Assembly: GCA_012274445.1 (NCBI GenBank)
Contig: JAAROD010000090.1
Location: 62,001-126,000 of the forward strand
DNA length: 64,000 nt
Source of the DNA: Sclerotiophoma versabilis
Taxonomy: Eukaryota; Ascomycota; Dothideomycetes; Pleosporales; Didymellaceae
Direction: 5' to 3'
Each line of letters starts with the position of its first letter. Within the stretch, counting starts at the first letter, position 1. The notes beneath the pieces are model-generated. The model saw only the letters and a program-made list of their open reading frames with translations, ran no database searches and was not told where the DNA came from. The position numbers and the translations under genes are program-made. Below, in pieces: positions 39,182 to 50,596 of the stretch.

Positions 39182-39882
39182 TCTGTGCAGAGAAGAATGA
39201 TACTTGACTGCACCCGACCCTTGTTCAGGAACGGCAGAATAGCCTGAACACGGGATGTCCTGTGTCGAAGTAGCGCACGCTATTGTTCTGACTTGGCTCA
39301 TTCCAGTGGTATGCCGCGGCATTTCGCTAGACGTCCAGTGATTGTAGTGTTCCCATCTCAGATTCAAGTGAATCTCGCCTCGAGTCGCAATTCAGATCCA
39401 GACAATATCTGACGCGGTCCATACAAGCCTGTTTAGAAATCCGGAGCTTTCAACAACGTCACCGCAGTGTTCCCGGTGCGTACAGGAAAACAAGCAACTC
39501 AGCCTTGCAGTTGTTCCCGGTGTTCCTAGGCCCGTAGACCATCAGGCGCCCCATTGAGGAGCCACATTTCCGTAAAGAACCACCAAGCCAATAGAATTGC
39601 AGCTCAAAGTCCAAATGAATCAAGACTTAAATGCCTCAACGATACCTGCAAGTCCAGATGCTCGTATACCAGGGCTCTTCGGCGTGAGGCCACCGCTAAA
39701 ATACCAGTTTCTGGAAGCGATGCTGTCGAGGTACCGGTATGTATAAAGCCAGCGCACGCGCATCGCTGGAGGCGCAGTGTATCACGAATCACAGAAACAC
39801 AAGCAACATTACCGACACCTACAATAAGAGCGAATAAGGTCGCGACATCAATCGAGACTGTATACGCCTACTGACCACCGCC
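39182..39882. other. Intergenic region upstream of the PPxY membrane protein
   Basis: Short frames occur on both strands (for example 39554-39874), but none has convincing composition. It probably contains the promoter and 5' UTR of the gene starting at 39883. Confidence 0.4.
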
Positions 39883-40323
39883 ATGCCCGTCATCCAGCGC
39901 CATTTACGACCGCGATATCTCTACAACAACGCGCCCGCAGCTGTCAGCAATGAAGCCATTGTCATCAGCTCCATCTGCTCCGGCTGCATGCTCATCTTCA
40001 TAATTTGGCTCTTCGTATGCCTACGCCCACGCGTGCAGCGCCGCAGAGCAGCCCTACAAAGCGCGGGTGGGAGCGCAACCGGAGCATTGAACAGTCAAGG
40101 CACGCCCTTAGGCGCAGTGGGAAGGGGGCTGATAGAGTCCAGAGATCCGCCCATGTATCAGGTGCCGGAGCCGACATACCAGCAGAACGACATGCCGCCT
40201 GCATATGAGTCGACGGCCGTGTGGCCGGGGAGGCCGACTGGAGATTCACCGATGGTGTGGCCTACTAAGCCGGCGCATAAATGGACTACAGTGTGGCCGT
40301 TTAGGTCGACGAGCAACGCGTGA
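39883..40323 (+). CDS. Single-pass membrane protein with two PPxY motifs
   Basis: 146 residues, intronless. Residues 25-47 form one hydrophobic helix (AIVISSICSGCMLIFIIWLF and onward), followed at once by RPRVQRRR. The positive-inside rule therefore puts the long C-terminal tail in the cytosol and the short N-terminus outside or in the lumen. The tail has two canonical PPxY motifs, PPMY (89-92) and PPAY (105-108), the ligands of WW domains of Rsp5/NEDD4-type ubiquitin ligases. The last 34 residues carry VWP at 113, 125 and 137, an exact 12-residue spacing. By analogy with yeast membrane adaptors such as Bsd2, the protein may recruit Rsp5 to membrane cargo; this is inference. The ATG sits in a good context (ACCGCCATG). 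No sequence family recognised. Confidence 0.7.
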   Translation: MPVIQRHLRPRYLYNNAPAAVSNEAIVISSICSGCMLIFIIWLFVCLRPRVQRRRAALQSAGGSATGALNSQGTPLGAVGRGLIESRDPPMYQVPEPTYQQNDMPPAYESTAVWPGRPTGDSPMVWPTKPAHKWTTVWPFRSTSNA

Positions 40324-40973
40324 GGAGCGCGCTGTGCTTGTTTTCACGTGTAGACGATAGTAATAGAACGTAGCGTTACAATTTATCGGAGTTAGTGAGT
40401 TGTTTCGTCTGGGAGAGGAGCGAGTGCCTTACTTTGAGTACTTAGTGGCTTCGCACTCCAGCGTAAGTAAAGTAATATGTCTGTGAACGTCCCTCGGAGA
40501 GCAGCGAATGGTACACGAGACCTGCGATCACGTCAGCAGCCCAAGTCAAATATTCACGATGATCTGTTTGATGTCAGTAACCCATTAACTCGACGTGTCG
40601 ATAGAAGGCATGAAACCAGTACAGCGCAAAGCTGCTCCGCACAACCAAGATGGAAGAGTGCGGCCCTTCCCTAGGGTTGAGAAAGTGCATTTGTGCATCG
40701 CAAGGAGTTCGCAATAGAGGTTCTCGCACCCTTTGTACTTGCTGGAAAAAAGCTCTCTACCCGTTCACTCTCAATAACCAGGTGCCGGATTGTTTAGTCT
40801 CCGTCATCACAACCCTCTTTGACTCAATTTACTCAATCTCGATTGGACTAGTGTACTCGCGGTGTTAGCCTTCCCAGTCTGGCTGCCACTTGCAGCGCCG
40901 TTCCTCAGCGCTATTTGAACGACGTTAAGCTAATTTTCAGCAACTTTCGGTCTTGAAGCCAAACGTCGTCAGT
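40324..40973. other. Intergenic region
   Basis: GC-balanced sequence with short frames only (for example 40477-40674 and 40650-40868 on plus), none convincing. No RNA gene or repeat recognised. Confidence 0.4.
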
Positions 40974-41600
40974 CTAGACTAAGACATCTGAGAGCCTCCG
41001 AGTAGCCTCCTTCAGCCGCGCATCCTTCATTTCTAAGCCCTTCTGGAGCTGCACTGATTGCGTCTTCTCGAGCACATGTTGTTGTTCATAATTTGCAGTC
41101 AGACGAATTCCAGAATTTGGCTTCCAGCTTGTACTGATCAGGTGTGGTGAGTTGCAGCTCTAGCTCCCCGACTTTTAGAGCGCTTCAAGGCGACCAAATC
41201 AATTTCCGCTCTTTACCTTGCGTAGCGGCTTCTTCGGAGAGCGAAATCGCGGTAGAGAGTCATTAAGATTGAACTTCACCTCGGTTGATTGCTTCTCTTG
41301 AATCTGCAGTTGCTGCCCCAGACCCAAAGGTTCTCATGAAGAGCATCGAGTGCAGTATGACATCTTCGAGGGCTAGATGGAAAGGATTGAGCTTCTTGAT
41401 CGTAGGTGGCTGGTGAAGTCTTAGACATTTTGCCAGGACGAGAACTTCGAATCTCGTCATCAGACTGACTGTTAGGGGAGATGTTAGTGGAATCAATGCC
41501 GGACTCGCTGCCTGTTCTCATGCGACTCCATGCTGCGAGATTTTGTGTTATCCAGACAGGCCTCTCAATCAGTCGTGCGGTTGGAAGTGGGAGATATTGG
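40974..41600 (-). pseudogene. Broken coiled-coil gene of unknown family
   Basis: Four coding-like segments follow each other on the minus strand in changing frames. First, 'RLIERPVWITQNLAAW' running into 'MRTGSESGIDSTNIS' and on to 'ALDALHENL' (about 41580-41335). Then 'LGLGQQLQIQEKQSTEVKFN' and 'LPRFRSPKKPLRK' (about 41325-41218). Then, after a possible intron with donor GTAAAG, 'LELQLTTPDQYKLEAKFWNS' (about 41163-41104). Finally 'NYEQQHVLEKTQSVQLQKGL' to the stop at 40974-40976. Third codon positions are GC-rich in each segment. The first and last frame changes cannot be explained by normal fungal introns, so frameshifts are likely. The product would be polar with a C-terminal coiled coil. 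No family recognised. Confidence 0.35.
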
Positions 41601-42173
41601 GAGTTAGTAGTAGTATCCAGATTTCGACCTACTCTATACTAATCCAATCTCTCTAATCTCTTTACAAAATCCAAACTATCTCCCTTCCTCTTCTAAAACA
41701 ACTGAAAACAATACGTAATATAATATAACATAACATATTTCAATATTACCACACTATAGTACACAACATATGTGTATTCCCCCCCCCCCCCCCCCCCTAC
41801 TCTATAAGGCGAGATACACATGTACAAGAGATAGTAGTGCAATTGTAGTAATAGTGCAAATGATCAGGATAAAGCTACATATGACGTTGTCTCTCATTTC
41901 TTACTCTGCACGATTCATGCGTGCAACTCCACTGTGAAAGGGGGGAAGATGTACGGGAAATGCATGCAGTCGAGAAAAACAATATGGCAATGGAAACATA
42001 GTCAAAACTATAAGGTCAAGAGAGTAAAATTAAGTAGACAAGATATTGTACTGGTATCGCGAAAGGCCCAAGATGCATGCATGCATGTATCCGTCTCATG
42101 TGTAAACGCCGCGCTCGCTAAGATCAAAAACCGAATATGTCGCTCTGGTGTTTTGCCACCTCTACTTGATCCC
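41601..42173. other. Intergenic region with a poly-C tract
   Basis: 3' flank of the large minus-strand gene. It holds AT-rich patches near 41690-41770 and the 19-base C run at 41779-41797. The open frame starting at 41934 on plus is antisense to the gene end and is not supported. Confidence 0.4.
41779..41797. repeat. Homopolymer (C)19
   Basis: Uninterrupted run of 19 C in a moderately AT-rich flank; likely length-variable. Confidence 0.9.
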
Positions 42174-45100
42174 TTAATACCTCATCTTTCCAAGCAGGGA
42201 AAAGCAGTATGCGGCCTCCCTCTCGCTCTTCATCTGGATCATGAAGACTCTCGCTCTGGCGCCGTTGACGCCTCCTGTGTGCGCGACCTGTCCCACTTGC
42301 CCATGCTCATCGACGTTGTCTTCCCACACAGACACTGCGATGCCGCTGCGGGCAACTCGCTCGAAGCACGTTTCCGAAAGCGTCACGTCGAGCAGTGTTT
42401 GTCCTTCTTTCTTACTCGTTACAAGAATGCGGCGCTCTTGTGTGTGGTCTCGTGTGCCGGGGGAGCGCTGGAGAGGGTTGGGGCTGCCGGGCGCACTTGG
42501 GTGGGGACTTGGGAGCATGATTGTGAGTCTCGCACCGCCCATGTCATGCCACTTCTTCAGGCTCTCTCGCTCGTATAGCCTGCACTTCGTGTTCGTGATG
42601 CCTGCCGGCGCGCCGACCGCTCCACCGGGTCCGTTTGGTGATGATGCGCCTGAACCAGGCAGAGATCCGCTTGAGCCCGTGTCGAAGCTGTTGAGCGATC
42701 GTGACCCGAGCGTTGAGTTGCGCACGCCGAACATCCCACCCTTGCCGAAAGAGAAGCGACTGAGGGCGGATCGCATTGCAGTGCCCATGGTACCAACGGA
42801 CGATTCGGTAGCGGCGGAGATGGAGGCCGCGCGTGTGCTCGACTTTCTGTAGCTACTCCTCCTACCTAGTGAGCCGCCGAACAATCCGGATCCCGAAGAA
42901 GCGTTCGTCCTTGCCTCATTGCGGCGATCCATTGCCTCTGCCCAGCTTGACTGTCCATACGGTCCCCGGGCGGTCTGCAGAGCGATATAAGTTGGATTGT
43001 TGATGCGAGACTGATTGATCATGGCATAAAGCTGTGCGCATTCGGTAGCGTTACGACTCCTCAGCATGATATTGTTGCCGGTGGTGATGCGTGAGTCGGG
43101 TGTTGGTGGTGAGCGAATGGAGATGTCGATAGCTGTCGACTTGCGCAAAGGAACCAGGGGGGTAAGCTCAACAGCAATAAGCGGAGCACGTCCTCCTGGT
43201 TGTGTGATTTCATCACCGTCGGACACGAGCGGTTTAGAGTGGTTGGCTGTGATCTCGAACACCTCGATCTTGCCAGGTGAAACGACAATGCTGCACTCAT
43301 CTGGGTGTAAACTATCCCATCTTCCAGCATCAGACCAGGAGAATATGGATGCGATTGCCTTCGTAGCTTTACCAGAGTTTGCGGGAACGTTGCGGTATGG
43401 TTGGTTCGATGCGGATTGAGATGGGGTGATTGTACCGTTCGGCAAGGTGTAGATTGAAGCAGGCGGCGACACCTTGGGGAACTCCTTAATCTCTTCGGGA
43501 ATCTCTTCAGGCAGTGGCTGGAGTGCTGCAGTATCTCTGCCAGCAGAAGATGGGCGTGTGGCGTAACTCCTGGTCCGCACCGGTGTATTGAAGGTGAGTG
43601 GCATCGGTGTTGGGACATCGTCGTCGAGATCGTCCTCCGAGGAATCAGAAGTCAAGCTGGCATCATCTGAGTCACTTCCATCATCCTCGGATACAGCATC
43701 TTCTTCGCTCTCACTCGACGACTCAGTACAAGTCGAAGGTTCGTATTCATGCTTGAGAGGTGAAGATGACCTTCGCTTGGTCTTCCACCCTGGCAGTACG
43801 GGTGTGAAGGTGGGTGTCTTCGTGCCCTTCAGTGTAAGGGGCGTAGCTGGGCTAGGAGATCGGTGGGGAGGTGGGGGCGGAGGTGTATCATCCTCTTCTT
43901 CCGTGAGAGTCTTGGGAGGCTTGCCCATCTTTGGCGGCGCCGAAGCGGGTGGCTCAGGAAGTTCATCCGCAATTGCAGCCTCTCGCAGAGGCGTTGAGGG
44001 CTGACTCGACTTTCTCAGCCTAGGAATGACTGGCAGTTCCATTGACGGCGTCGACGATACCCTCCTGTGTGTTTGCGGTCGCGGAGGGGAGCCTGGAGGC
44101 GAGATCGTCTCTTCGTCGACGGACTGTTCGCTCTCGTCGGACTCGTCTGAGATGTCCATCTCAGATGTTGGCATCCATACACTGAAATTCTTGCCGCGAC
44201 GCTTCGTTGACTTGCGACGCGGTTGCTTCTCCTCTTCGATTATCTTGGCCTCTCGAGTTTGGATTGGCTTGGCTTCAACAAACTCAATAGGATCATCTAA
44301 AGTGATTTGACGTGAGGGTCGCTGTGAGACAGGTGATGATGTCACAGCCCTTGAGAGTCTCTTCGCTTTAGTACGCTTCAGCCCTGTGGGCGATGCGGTG
44401 CCGTCCGAGCGCGCTCCATTGTCGAAGCTGTTTCGTGGTGTTTTGTCGGGGTCTTCCTCCGGACGTCTAGTGCGTCGCACTACACTCAATGGTGTCTGTG
44501 GGTCCGGTGGAGAAATGTCGCTTCCGTCAAGATTTCTGCTTGCAAGGGAGCCGTCGCCACTGGGGGGCGTAATTGGTGACACAGTGCGCGACTGTCGGCG
44601 TCTGTCAGGTGTGTCGTAGTTCCAAACCTTCGAGACTTCTGTGTGCTGTTCGCCGATAGGAATTTCGATCTCATGAGGGCTTGGTGTCCTGCTCTTGAAG
44701 GGTAGAGTTGAAGCTGTTGCTGCGGACACCAGTGATGAACCATGGCTGCTCGTAGGTCTTGTTATTTGGCCTGGTACCATCTGATCTCGCTTGATCTCAG
44801 AGATTGGCGGTGGGATAGGGGTCAGCCCAAGCATCTGCACCCACTCGAAACCGGCTTGCTCATCGTCGATTGTAAGTGACATCACTTCGCTCCATTCAGA
44901 CCCATCGGCTTGATTGCCTCGGATCATCACAACGATCTCGCCCTTCATATCACCGTTGCGAGCAGAAACGTGATTCAGCTGAATAGGTGGAAGCAGTAGC
45001 CATCGTCCTGTGGGGTCGACTTCACACAGAAGTACATCTCCTCCTTGCCCTGTACCGGGCGCGTTATCCCGGAGCAAGAGCTCGACGCGACAACTGAGTT

Positions 45101-48100
45101 CTTGGCCGCTGGAGTGGTACAGATACATGTCGAAGTAATCTCTAGCTCTGACGCACCGAGCTGTAGTGATTCGCACGCCAGCAAGCGGTGCGAGACTCCG
45201 AGGATCACGTGCACGTGTAGCGTCAATGCTGGCGGCAGCCTCATCTTCGAGACGAGCTTGTTCGTCATTGGACCTTTTTCTTGCGGCTGTGACAAGGTCT
45301 TGGAAGGTCGCTGATATCTGGTCTGCACGTTCTGAAGGGTTAACGTGGTTGATGCCCTGACAGAGTTAGTGATGAGCTGAACAGAAATCAACTACAATGG
45401 TGGAACTTACCTTCAGGGTCTTGGCAAGATACTTCAGCCGTACCAACGGTCGCTTCAGCATGTACGCCACATCAACTCTTTCGCCGTCGCCGTTGACGAC
45501 ATAACCTTCAGCGTTGCGCGGCATGCCTTCATCCCAGGGAGCGCCATCGTCGGGGCCATTAACTACCTTTGCTGGCTTGAACGGGTCGTCATCGGCAGGG
45601 CCTAGGCTGATGACAACATCTTGAAAACCAAGACGCCATACACTGATGTAGTCGCCGTATACCCGTTGTGCGCTTTGGGCCCAGGAGAGAAAGTTGTCTG
45701 CGTCCTCCTTGGGCACGCGCTTGTGCAAGGTCTTGAGTCTCTCCAGACAGACGCCCATGTCCATGATGGGCTTTGTGACCTCGCTGGGGTCAGACTTGGC
45801 GGAGCGGGAGAAAAGACCGGCAGCAACGGTGGAGTCGGTTTTTGACAGGACAACACTAAGAAGTACAGGAATGACACCGTCGACGATTGTGCGCAGCTCT
45901 CGCATATATTTGGCTTCGTCAGTGGCGAGTTCCCTCATTATGTCTGGGATGGTGGCAGTAGCCAGGCGGCTCCTGTTGGTTCGTATGCTGCGCGCAGATA
46001 CAATGCTCTTCGCTCCTGTCTTGGGCATTGATAACACCGATATCAAGTCTGCGTGGCTGGCGAGCCTGTTCCTTCTGGTGCTCCTGCGACTGACAATTGT
46101 CGATGTTTCATTCAGTTGCGAGCCAACTTCTGAAGCAGTCACGCCGGAGACTGTTCTGTCGTCGCTCAGCACAGACTCGCTCAATTCCGAGCCTGCGACG
46201 TCTGATGCAGGAGCTGCTTGTGCTTTGCTTGGAAACGAATCGACTGAAGCAATGGTCGACAGGCGCTTACCCCTTGTTGGGAAATGGCGCTGCACTGCAA
46301 GTGGACGTGGCTTTAACGTGATTTGCTCAAAGTCCACAGACGACGCATCCACTGATGACGAGGGAGCGGAGGATGTAACAGAGACAGCCCTTGGGTCGTC
46401 TTCCTTGACCAGATCATCCGTCGACATGCTCTCGCGGAGTGGAGAAGACATGGAGCGACTCTTGGAGCGTGAGTGTTGGCTGCGCTTTGCGCCGCGACGC
46501 TTCAATGTCGGCGTGGGAGAGAGCGGTGTCTCTGGCTCGGCCTCTGGCTCGGCCTCTGGCTCTGGCTCTGGCTCGGGCCCAGTCTCTACTTTCTCGGGGA
46601 CGGGTGTTGTGGCAGTGTCGTCGGAGACAACAGAAGGGGCTGCTTCTTCCACCACAACACCGCTTGTGTCGATTTTCAACTCGCGAGATGCCCTTCGCTG
46701 CTCGTGGCTGCGACGTCTGCGCCTGCGCCTGCTACCAGTTCCGCTGCCGCTGCCACTGCCGCTGCTTCGCGGCCTCGTCTCCTCGACCGGTGCTGGTTCA
46801 TCCTTACTCTCAGTCGATGCAGTGACGATGGAAGATTCGGTTCTCATCGTTGCGGAGAGGTCGAGCGTGGATGTTGACTCCTGCGCCGATTCTTTGGACC
46901 TCCGTCTGCGGCGCGGTGCACGTCGTTCTTGCTGTTCAGCGTCATCCTGCATCTGCTGCGTGCGGTCCAGCCAGGCTTCCAGCCTGCTTGCGAAGACTTT
47001 GTTGGGGGGTGAAAGAGGTCTCGGCTGCTGCGCGCGCAGCTCTCTCATGACTGCCTCCTTTTCCATGTCGACTGTGTCGGTCTTGGTCCTGCGATGTCGT
47101 CGTGTAGACTCTCTGAAGCCCTCATCGTCAGTTCCAGGCTGGCTCTTCGGCCGTCGCCTTCTCCGCCTCTCCCGTAGTTCATCTGCTCGCGGTGATGTGA
47201 CCTTTTGCCTGGAGTCGGCAACACTTGATTCTTCATATTCGACCGTAATGAGGTTGGCGAGATGGCCGGGAGCTGGGCCAGGCTCTGACTTGCGGGCAGG
47301 TCGGTGCTTGACAGGCTCAGCGTCTTCGGCGGAGAGGGAGCCTCGCGGAGATGTCCTTGTGTTTCTGCGGCGCACTTTCACGATCTCCGACTTTTCCTTC
47401 TTGCGCTTGGGCGACTCGGGCTCTACGATGACTTCCACGCCGGTGAGGTCCTTTGCACTGCCAGACCCACTGCTGACCGGACGCTCCTCGTTGCCGGAGC
47501 TCTTGGAGCTTGAGGGCTTGGACGGCCGTCTCTGTCTCTGGCCGGCCTTCTTCTGGCCTGTGCTCTTGCCTATGTAGTTGGCTAGTGTCTGCGGCAACGG
47601 CTGTGGGTGTGGGTGTGGGTGTTGGTGTGGCTGCGGCTGCGGCTGCGGCTGCGGGGTCTTTGGAGCGGGCGGTGGGGACGTGAGCTCCTCGGGGACGGGC
47701 GGCCGGTCCTTCTTGACGATGCGCGAGGGACGCACCCAGGCGTTGGGGATGACCTTGGGCGCGGGCCGAGACGGGTCCTTTGGCGGCGACGTCTTTGCGC
47801 GCCAGTGGGAGTCGCTCACGACGCGCTTCTTGGGCGCGACGGCGCTCTGCACGTCCTCGTCGAGCTCGTTGTGTGCCAGCGGCGTCTTCTTTGCGCAGTC
47901 CGGCCGCTCCGGGCTGCGGTCGGCCGACGTGGTGGGCGTGTGCGCGGGCTTCCAGTTCGGCTTGTCGGCCAGGGGCTTCGTCTTGGGCGTCGCTGGCTGC
48001 GACTTGGGCTTGGGCGTCTTGGGCTCGACCTCTGCGGGGGGCGCGGCGCGCTCGTCTGCCCCGGCAGCGGCAGCAGCAGCAGGAGCAGGAGCAGCAGCAG

Positions 48101-48344
48101 GAGCAGCAGCAGGAGCAGCAGCAGCAGCAGCAGCAAGCGCAGCGTCCGGGTCGGCGCCCCCGTCCTGCTGCCAGCGCTTGATCTTGTCGCGCACGTTGGC
48201 GGGCTTGTTGATGCCGATGGCCTTGGCGAAGTCGTTGCCGTTCATGGCGCTGGGCTGCTTGTCCGCCTTCTTCTTGCCTGGCGAGCCATTTTTCTTCGCG
48301 GCTGCGGCGTCCTCAGCGTCGGCGGGCAGCGGCGAGGCGGGCAT
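42174..48344 (-). CDS. Large DH/PH-domain protein, putative Rho guanine nucleotide exchange factor
   Basis: Two exons (48344-45411 and 45356-42174) joined over a 54-nt intron with GTAAGT donor and CTGTCAG acceptor, in frame, give about 2,038 residues. The chosen start is the MPASPL methionine; the frame stays open 142 codons further upstream, but that part looks untranslated. Residues about 170-790 are low-complexity and charged, with poly-Ala, Gln-Pro/His-Pro and Pro-Glu repeats. A Dbl-homology domain follows at about 795-1000: 'IPDIMRELATDEAKYMRELR' is conserved region 1, and 'LKRPLVRLKYLAKTLK' just before the intron is the LxxPxxRLxxY region 3. A PH-like segment follows (about 1040-1160), then a Ser/Pro-rich linker and two more PH-like or beta-rich parts (about 1640-1770 and 1900-2038). 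It should activate a Rho-type GTPase in polarity or septation; which GTPase is unknown. Very large for the family and not clearly Cdc24, Rom2 or Bud3. Confidence 0.75.
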
Positions 48345-49369
48345 GAGGCCCTGCGGGCATTGGCGGTGCCAGACGGTGCGGTCGAGGGCGGCGGTCGGGT
48401 GCAGCGGTGCGGCGCGTCGAGTGCAGCAGGCCGGGCGGGTGTTGACAGCGACTCGGGCCTCGCAACAGGGCTGGCAGCTAGTCTCCCCGCGTCGGGGCTC
48501 AGTCAGCGTCAGCGAGGGGAAGCGGAGGGCGGCAGCAAGGCGTGGATGGAGGTGTCGGTCGTGGCTGCAGGAGGAGCCGCCCGCATGGAGCGTCAGGGAA
48601 GGTCGGTGGTACAATTCCAGGTTGTTGATGCTGCCATCCAGTGTGATGCTGGCGATCCAATCGCTGCCACCACCGGGCCCACCCAGCAACCAAACAAGGC
48701 TAACCTGCATGCAACTGCACCGCTCGCCGTCGACAACAGCCGGAGGGACAGTGCTTGGGCACGCCGGCACGCTAACAGCTGCCGTGGCGTGTGGCTTGCC
48801 GTGCTTGTCGCTGCTTCTGCTGCTTCTGCTGCTCGACCGTCGCGCTCCCAGCCTCGCCGTTCTGCTGCTCGTCGCCCTCGGTTGCGTGCGGCGGGCGCTG
48901 ATCCATGACGCCCTCGCTTGTCACAGCATCTCCATCCATGCTTCGATCATTCGACCACATGGATCGAGGGCAGCCACCATCTATTACTTGTTTGCCTTGC
49001 CTTGACCAGGAGGCAGTCGTTTCATGACTAGAGCAAGCCGAGTACCAGCGAAGATGCAAACAAAATGTGTAGCCTGGCACAGCCTGTACGCGGGCAATTA
49101 AGCTAATGCCAGGGTAGTCAGCTGGTGCCAGGGTGCTAACGGCTGCTATTTATATTCGCAGCCCTGTGGCTGGTAATCCTTCTGGGTCAAGACAGTGCTG
49201 TCAGAGTTGGATGGTCTATGTAAATCCAACGACGTGCATTTTTCTTTTCTCACACAGACAAGCCTTGACAAGTTTTTACAAGTCTTGCAACTCTTGCCAA
49301 GCCTTACAAGTCTCACGTCTCAAGTCTTGAGTCCTGGATCTTAGTCTTACATCTCGCCACACCAGCCAC
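48345..49369. promoter_or_regulatory. Upstream region of the RhoGEF-type gene
   Basis: About 1 kb between the start of the RhoGEF gene and the 3' end of the GH105 gene. The RhoGEF frame stays open up to 48770, and plus-strand frames cross this area too, but their composition looks non-coding. No specific promoter element recognised. Confidence 0.4.
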
Positions 49370-50596
49370 TCAACACCCATCCAGCCTCTCAGCCTCCAGA
49401 CTCGCAGCCACAAACGCCGCGCTCCCCAACACGCTATTATACAATATCGGCCTGCTCGTGTAGTACTCATAGCTCGCCGTACTATTCAAACTGCACACCC
49501 CCACCGTGCCGTTCCATCCCAACGTGCCATTGCCGCTATCCACCACAAACGTGTCCCTCAGATACCCATACCCGCGCCGTCCAATGTCGACATAACTCGC
49601 ATTGAGGCTGGCCGGACGCGGGTCCAGGTATCCCCTCCTAACGCCCTTGAGTAGCGCGTACGCATACATTGCACTCGCGCTGCTCTCAATGTAGTTCGCT
49701 TCCCGGCCCGGTTGATCGAGGAGCTGCCACCACGCGCCGGTCGTTGGATCCACGGCCTGCGCAATGGCATGCATTCTGCGCTGGAACTCTGCGACGAAGA
49801 AGTGCTTGACGTCCTGCACCTCGGTCGGATGCGCGCGGGTGCTGTGTGCGTCGATCATGTCGAGCGTGTCGAGCAGCGCCATTACGTACCACCCCAGACT
49901 GCGGCCCCAGACGTGCGGGCTCTGGCCGAGCGTGTTGTTGGCCCACACCGCCGTGTGCGTCTGGTCGTAGCCGTGCACCAGCAGGTCTCCGTTGAACGCG
50001 CAGTGCTCGGCGAGCAGAGCGAATTGGCGGCGTAGGTCTGCCCAGGCCGTCACATTGTTCGGTGTGTACGTCAGCGTGTACAGAGTCCTGAACGGGCCGA
50101 ATGAGAACATGCCGTCCAGGTACGACCAGTTGGGGTAGACATAGTACCACAGTCCGCCCTGGGCAGTCTTGTTGTTCAGATCCACGCTAGACTTCAGCAC
50201 TGAGACGGCCGTCTTGTACTTGTCCTCGCCCGTCTGCTCAAACAGGTCGATGAAAGCGTTCCCGCTGCTCAGCCTGTCCATGGGGAACGTCAACGCAGCG
50301 GACGCGTTGCTGAAGCTGCCGAGCAGCGAGTCGGCGCTTTGGGTTATGTACTGTGATAGTATTGAGCTGCTGGTGTGGTTGGGGTATTGGGCAAGGATCA
50401 AGTTGAATGTCTTCTGTACGAAGCCTGCTTGCAGTGTTCCGGAGGCGCCGGCTGAGGGAGTGTAGATGCCATCGTGACGCGAGATTATCGAGTGTGCCAT
50501 TTGGATGGAGAGGGGGGTGGTGGATGCATTGCTGGGGTGAGGGGCTGCGAGAACAGGCCCAAGGCAGACGAGAGTGGAGGCAGTGAGTAACCGCAT
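49370..50596 (-). CDS. Secreted GH105 unsaturated rhamnogalacturonyl hydrolase-like glycosidase
   Basis: 408 residues, intronless, with a signal peptide (MRLLTASTLVCLGPVLA, likely cut before APHP). The sequence fits the six-hairpin (alpha/alpha)6 fold of GH105/GH88, the YteR family, which removes unsaturated galacturonic acid from rhamnogalacturonan fragments made by pectin lyases. Key stretches are YPNWSYLDGMFSFGPF (155-169), where Asp161 is the expected catalytic acid in YxDGxxxxxPF, HGYDQTHTAVWAN (208-220), and SPHVWGRSLGWYVMALLDTL (226-245), the family's GRxxGWY signature. Many N-glycosylation sequons (23, 73, 97, 142, 156, 181 and others) fit secretion. Length is normal for fungal GH105. 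Its role is probably pectin side-chain breakdown outside the cell; exact substrate is inference. Confidence 0.88.
   Translation of the reverse strand: MRLLTASTLVCLGPVLAAPHPSNASTTPLSIQMAHSIISRHDGIYTPSAGASGTLQAGFVQKTFNLILAQYPNHTSSSILSQYITQSADSLLGSFSNASAALTFPMDRLSSGNAFIDLFEQTGEDKYKTAVSVLKSSVDLNNKTAQGGLWYYVYPNWSYLDGMFSFGPFRTLYTLTYTPNNVTAWADLRRQFALLAEHCAFNGDLLVHGYDQTHTAVWANNTLGQSPHVWGRSLGWYVMALLDTLDMIDAHSTRAHPTEVQDVKHFFVAEFQRRMHAIAQAVDPTTGAWWQLLDQPGREANYIESSASAMYAYALLKGVRRGYLDPRPASLNASYVDIGRRGYGYLRDTFVVDSGNGTLGWNGTVGVCSLNSTASYEYYTSRPILYNSVLGSAAFVAASLEAERLDGC

Noticed and set aside
41934..42578. 214-codon plus-strand frame
   Set aside because: Overlaps the 3' end of the RhoGEF-type gene in antisense, and its non-overlapping part has no coding character.
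45694..47577. 627-codon open frame on the plus strand
   Set aside because: Antisense to the low-complexity, GC-biased part of the RhoGEF-type gene. Its Ser/Arg/Leu-rich translation mirrors the codon use of the real gene.
47578..49005. 475- and 433-codon plus-strand frames
   Set aside because: Antisense shadows of the Ala/Pro/Gln repeats at the N-terminus of the RhoGEF-type gene; the Cys-Gly and Leu-Arg repeats are repeat translations, not a protein.
49686..50150. Frames overlapping the GH105 gene on both strands
   Set aside because: Arg/Pro-rich shadow translations of a well-supported GH105 gene.
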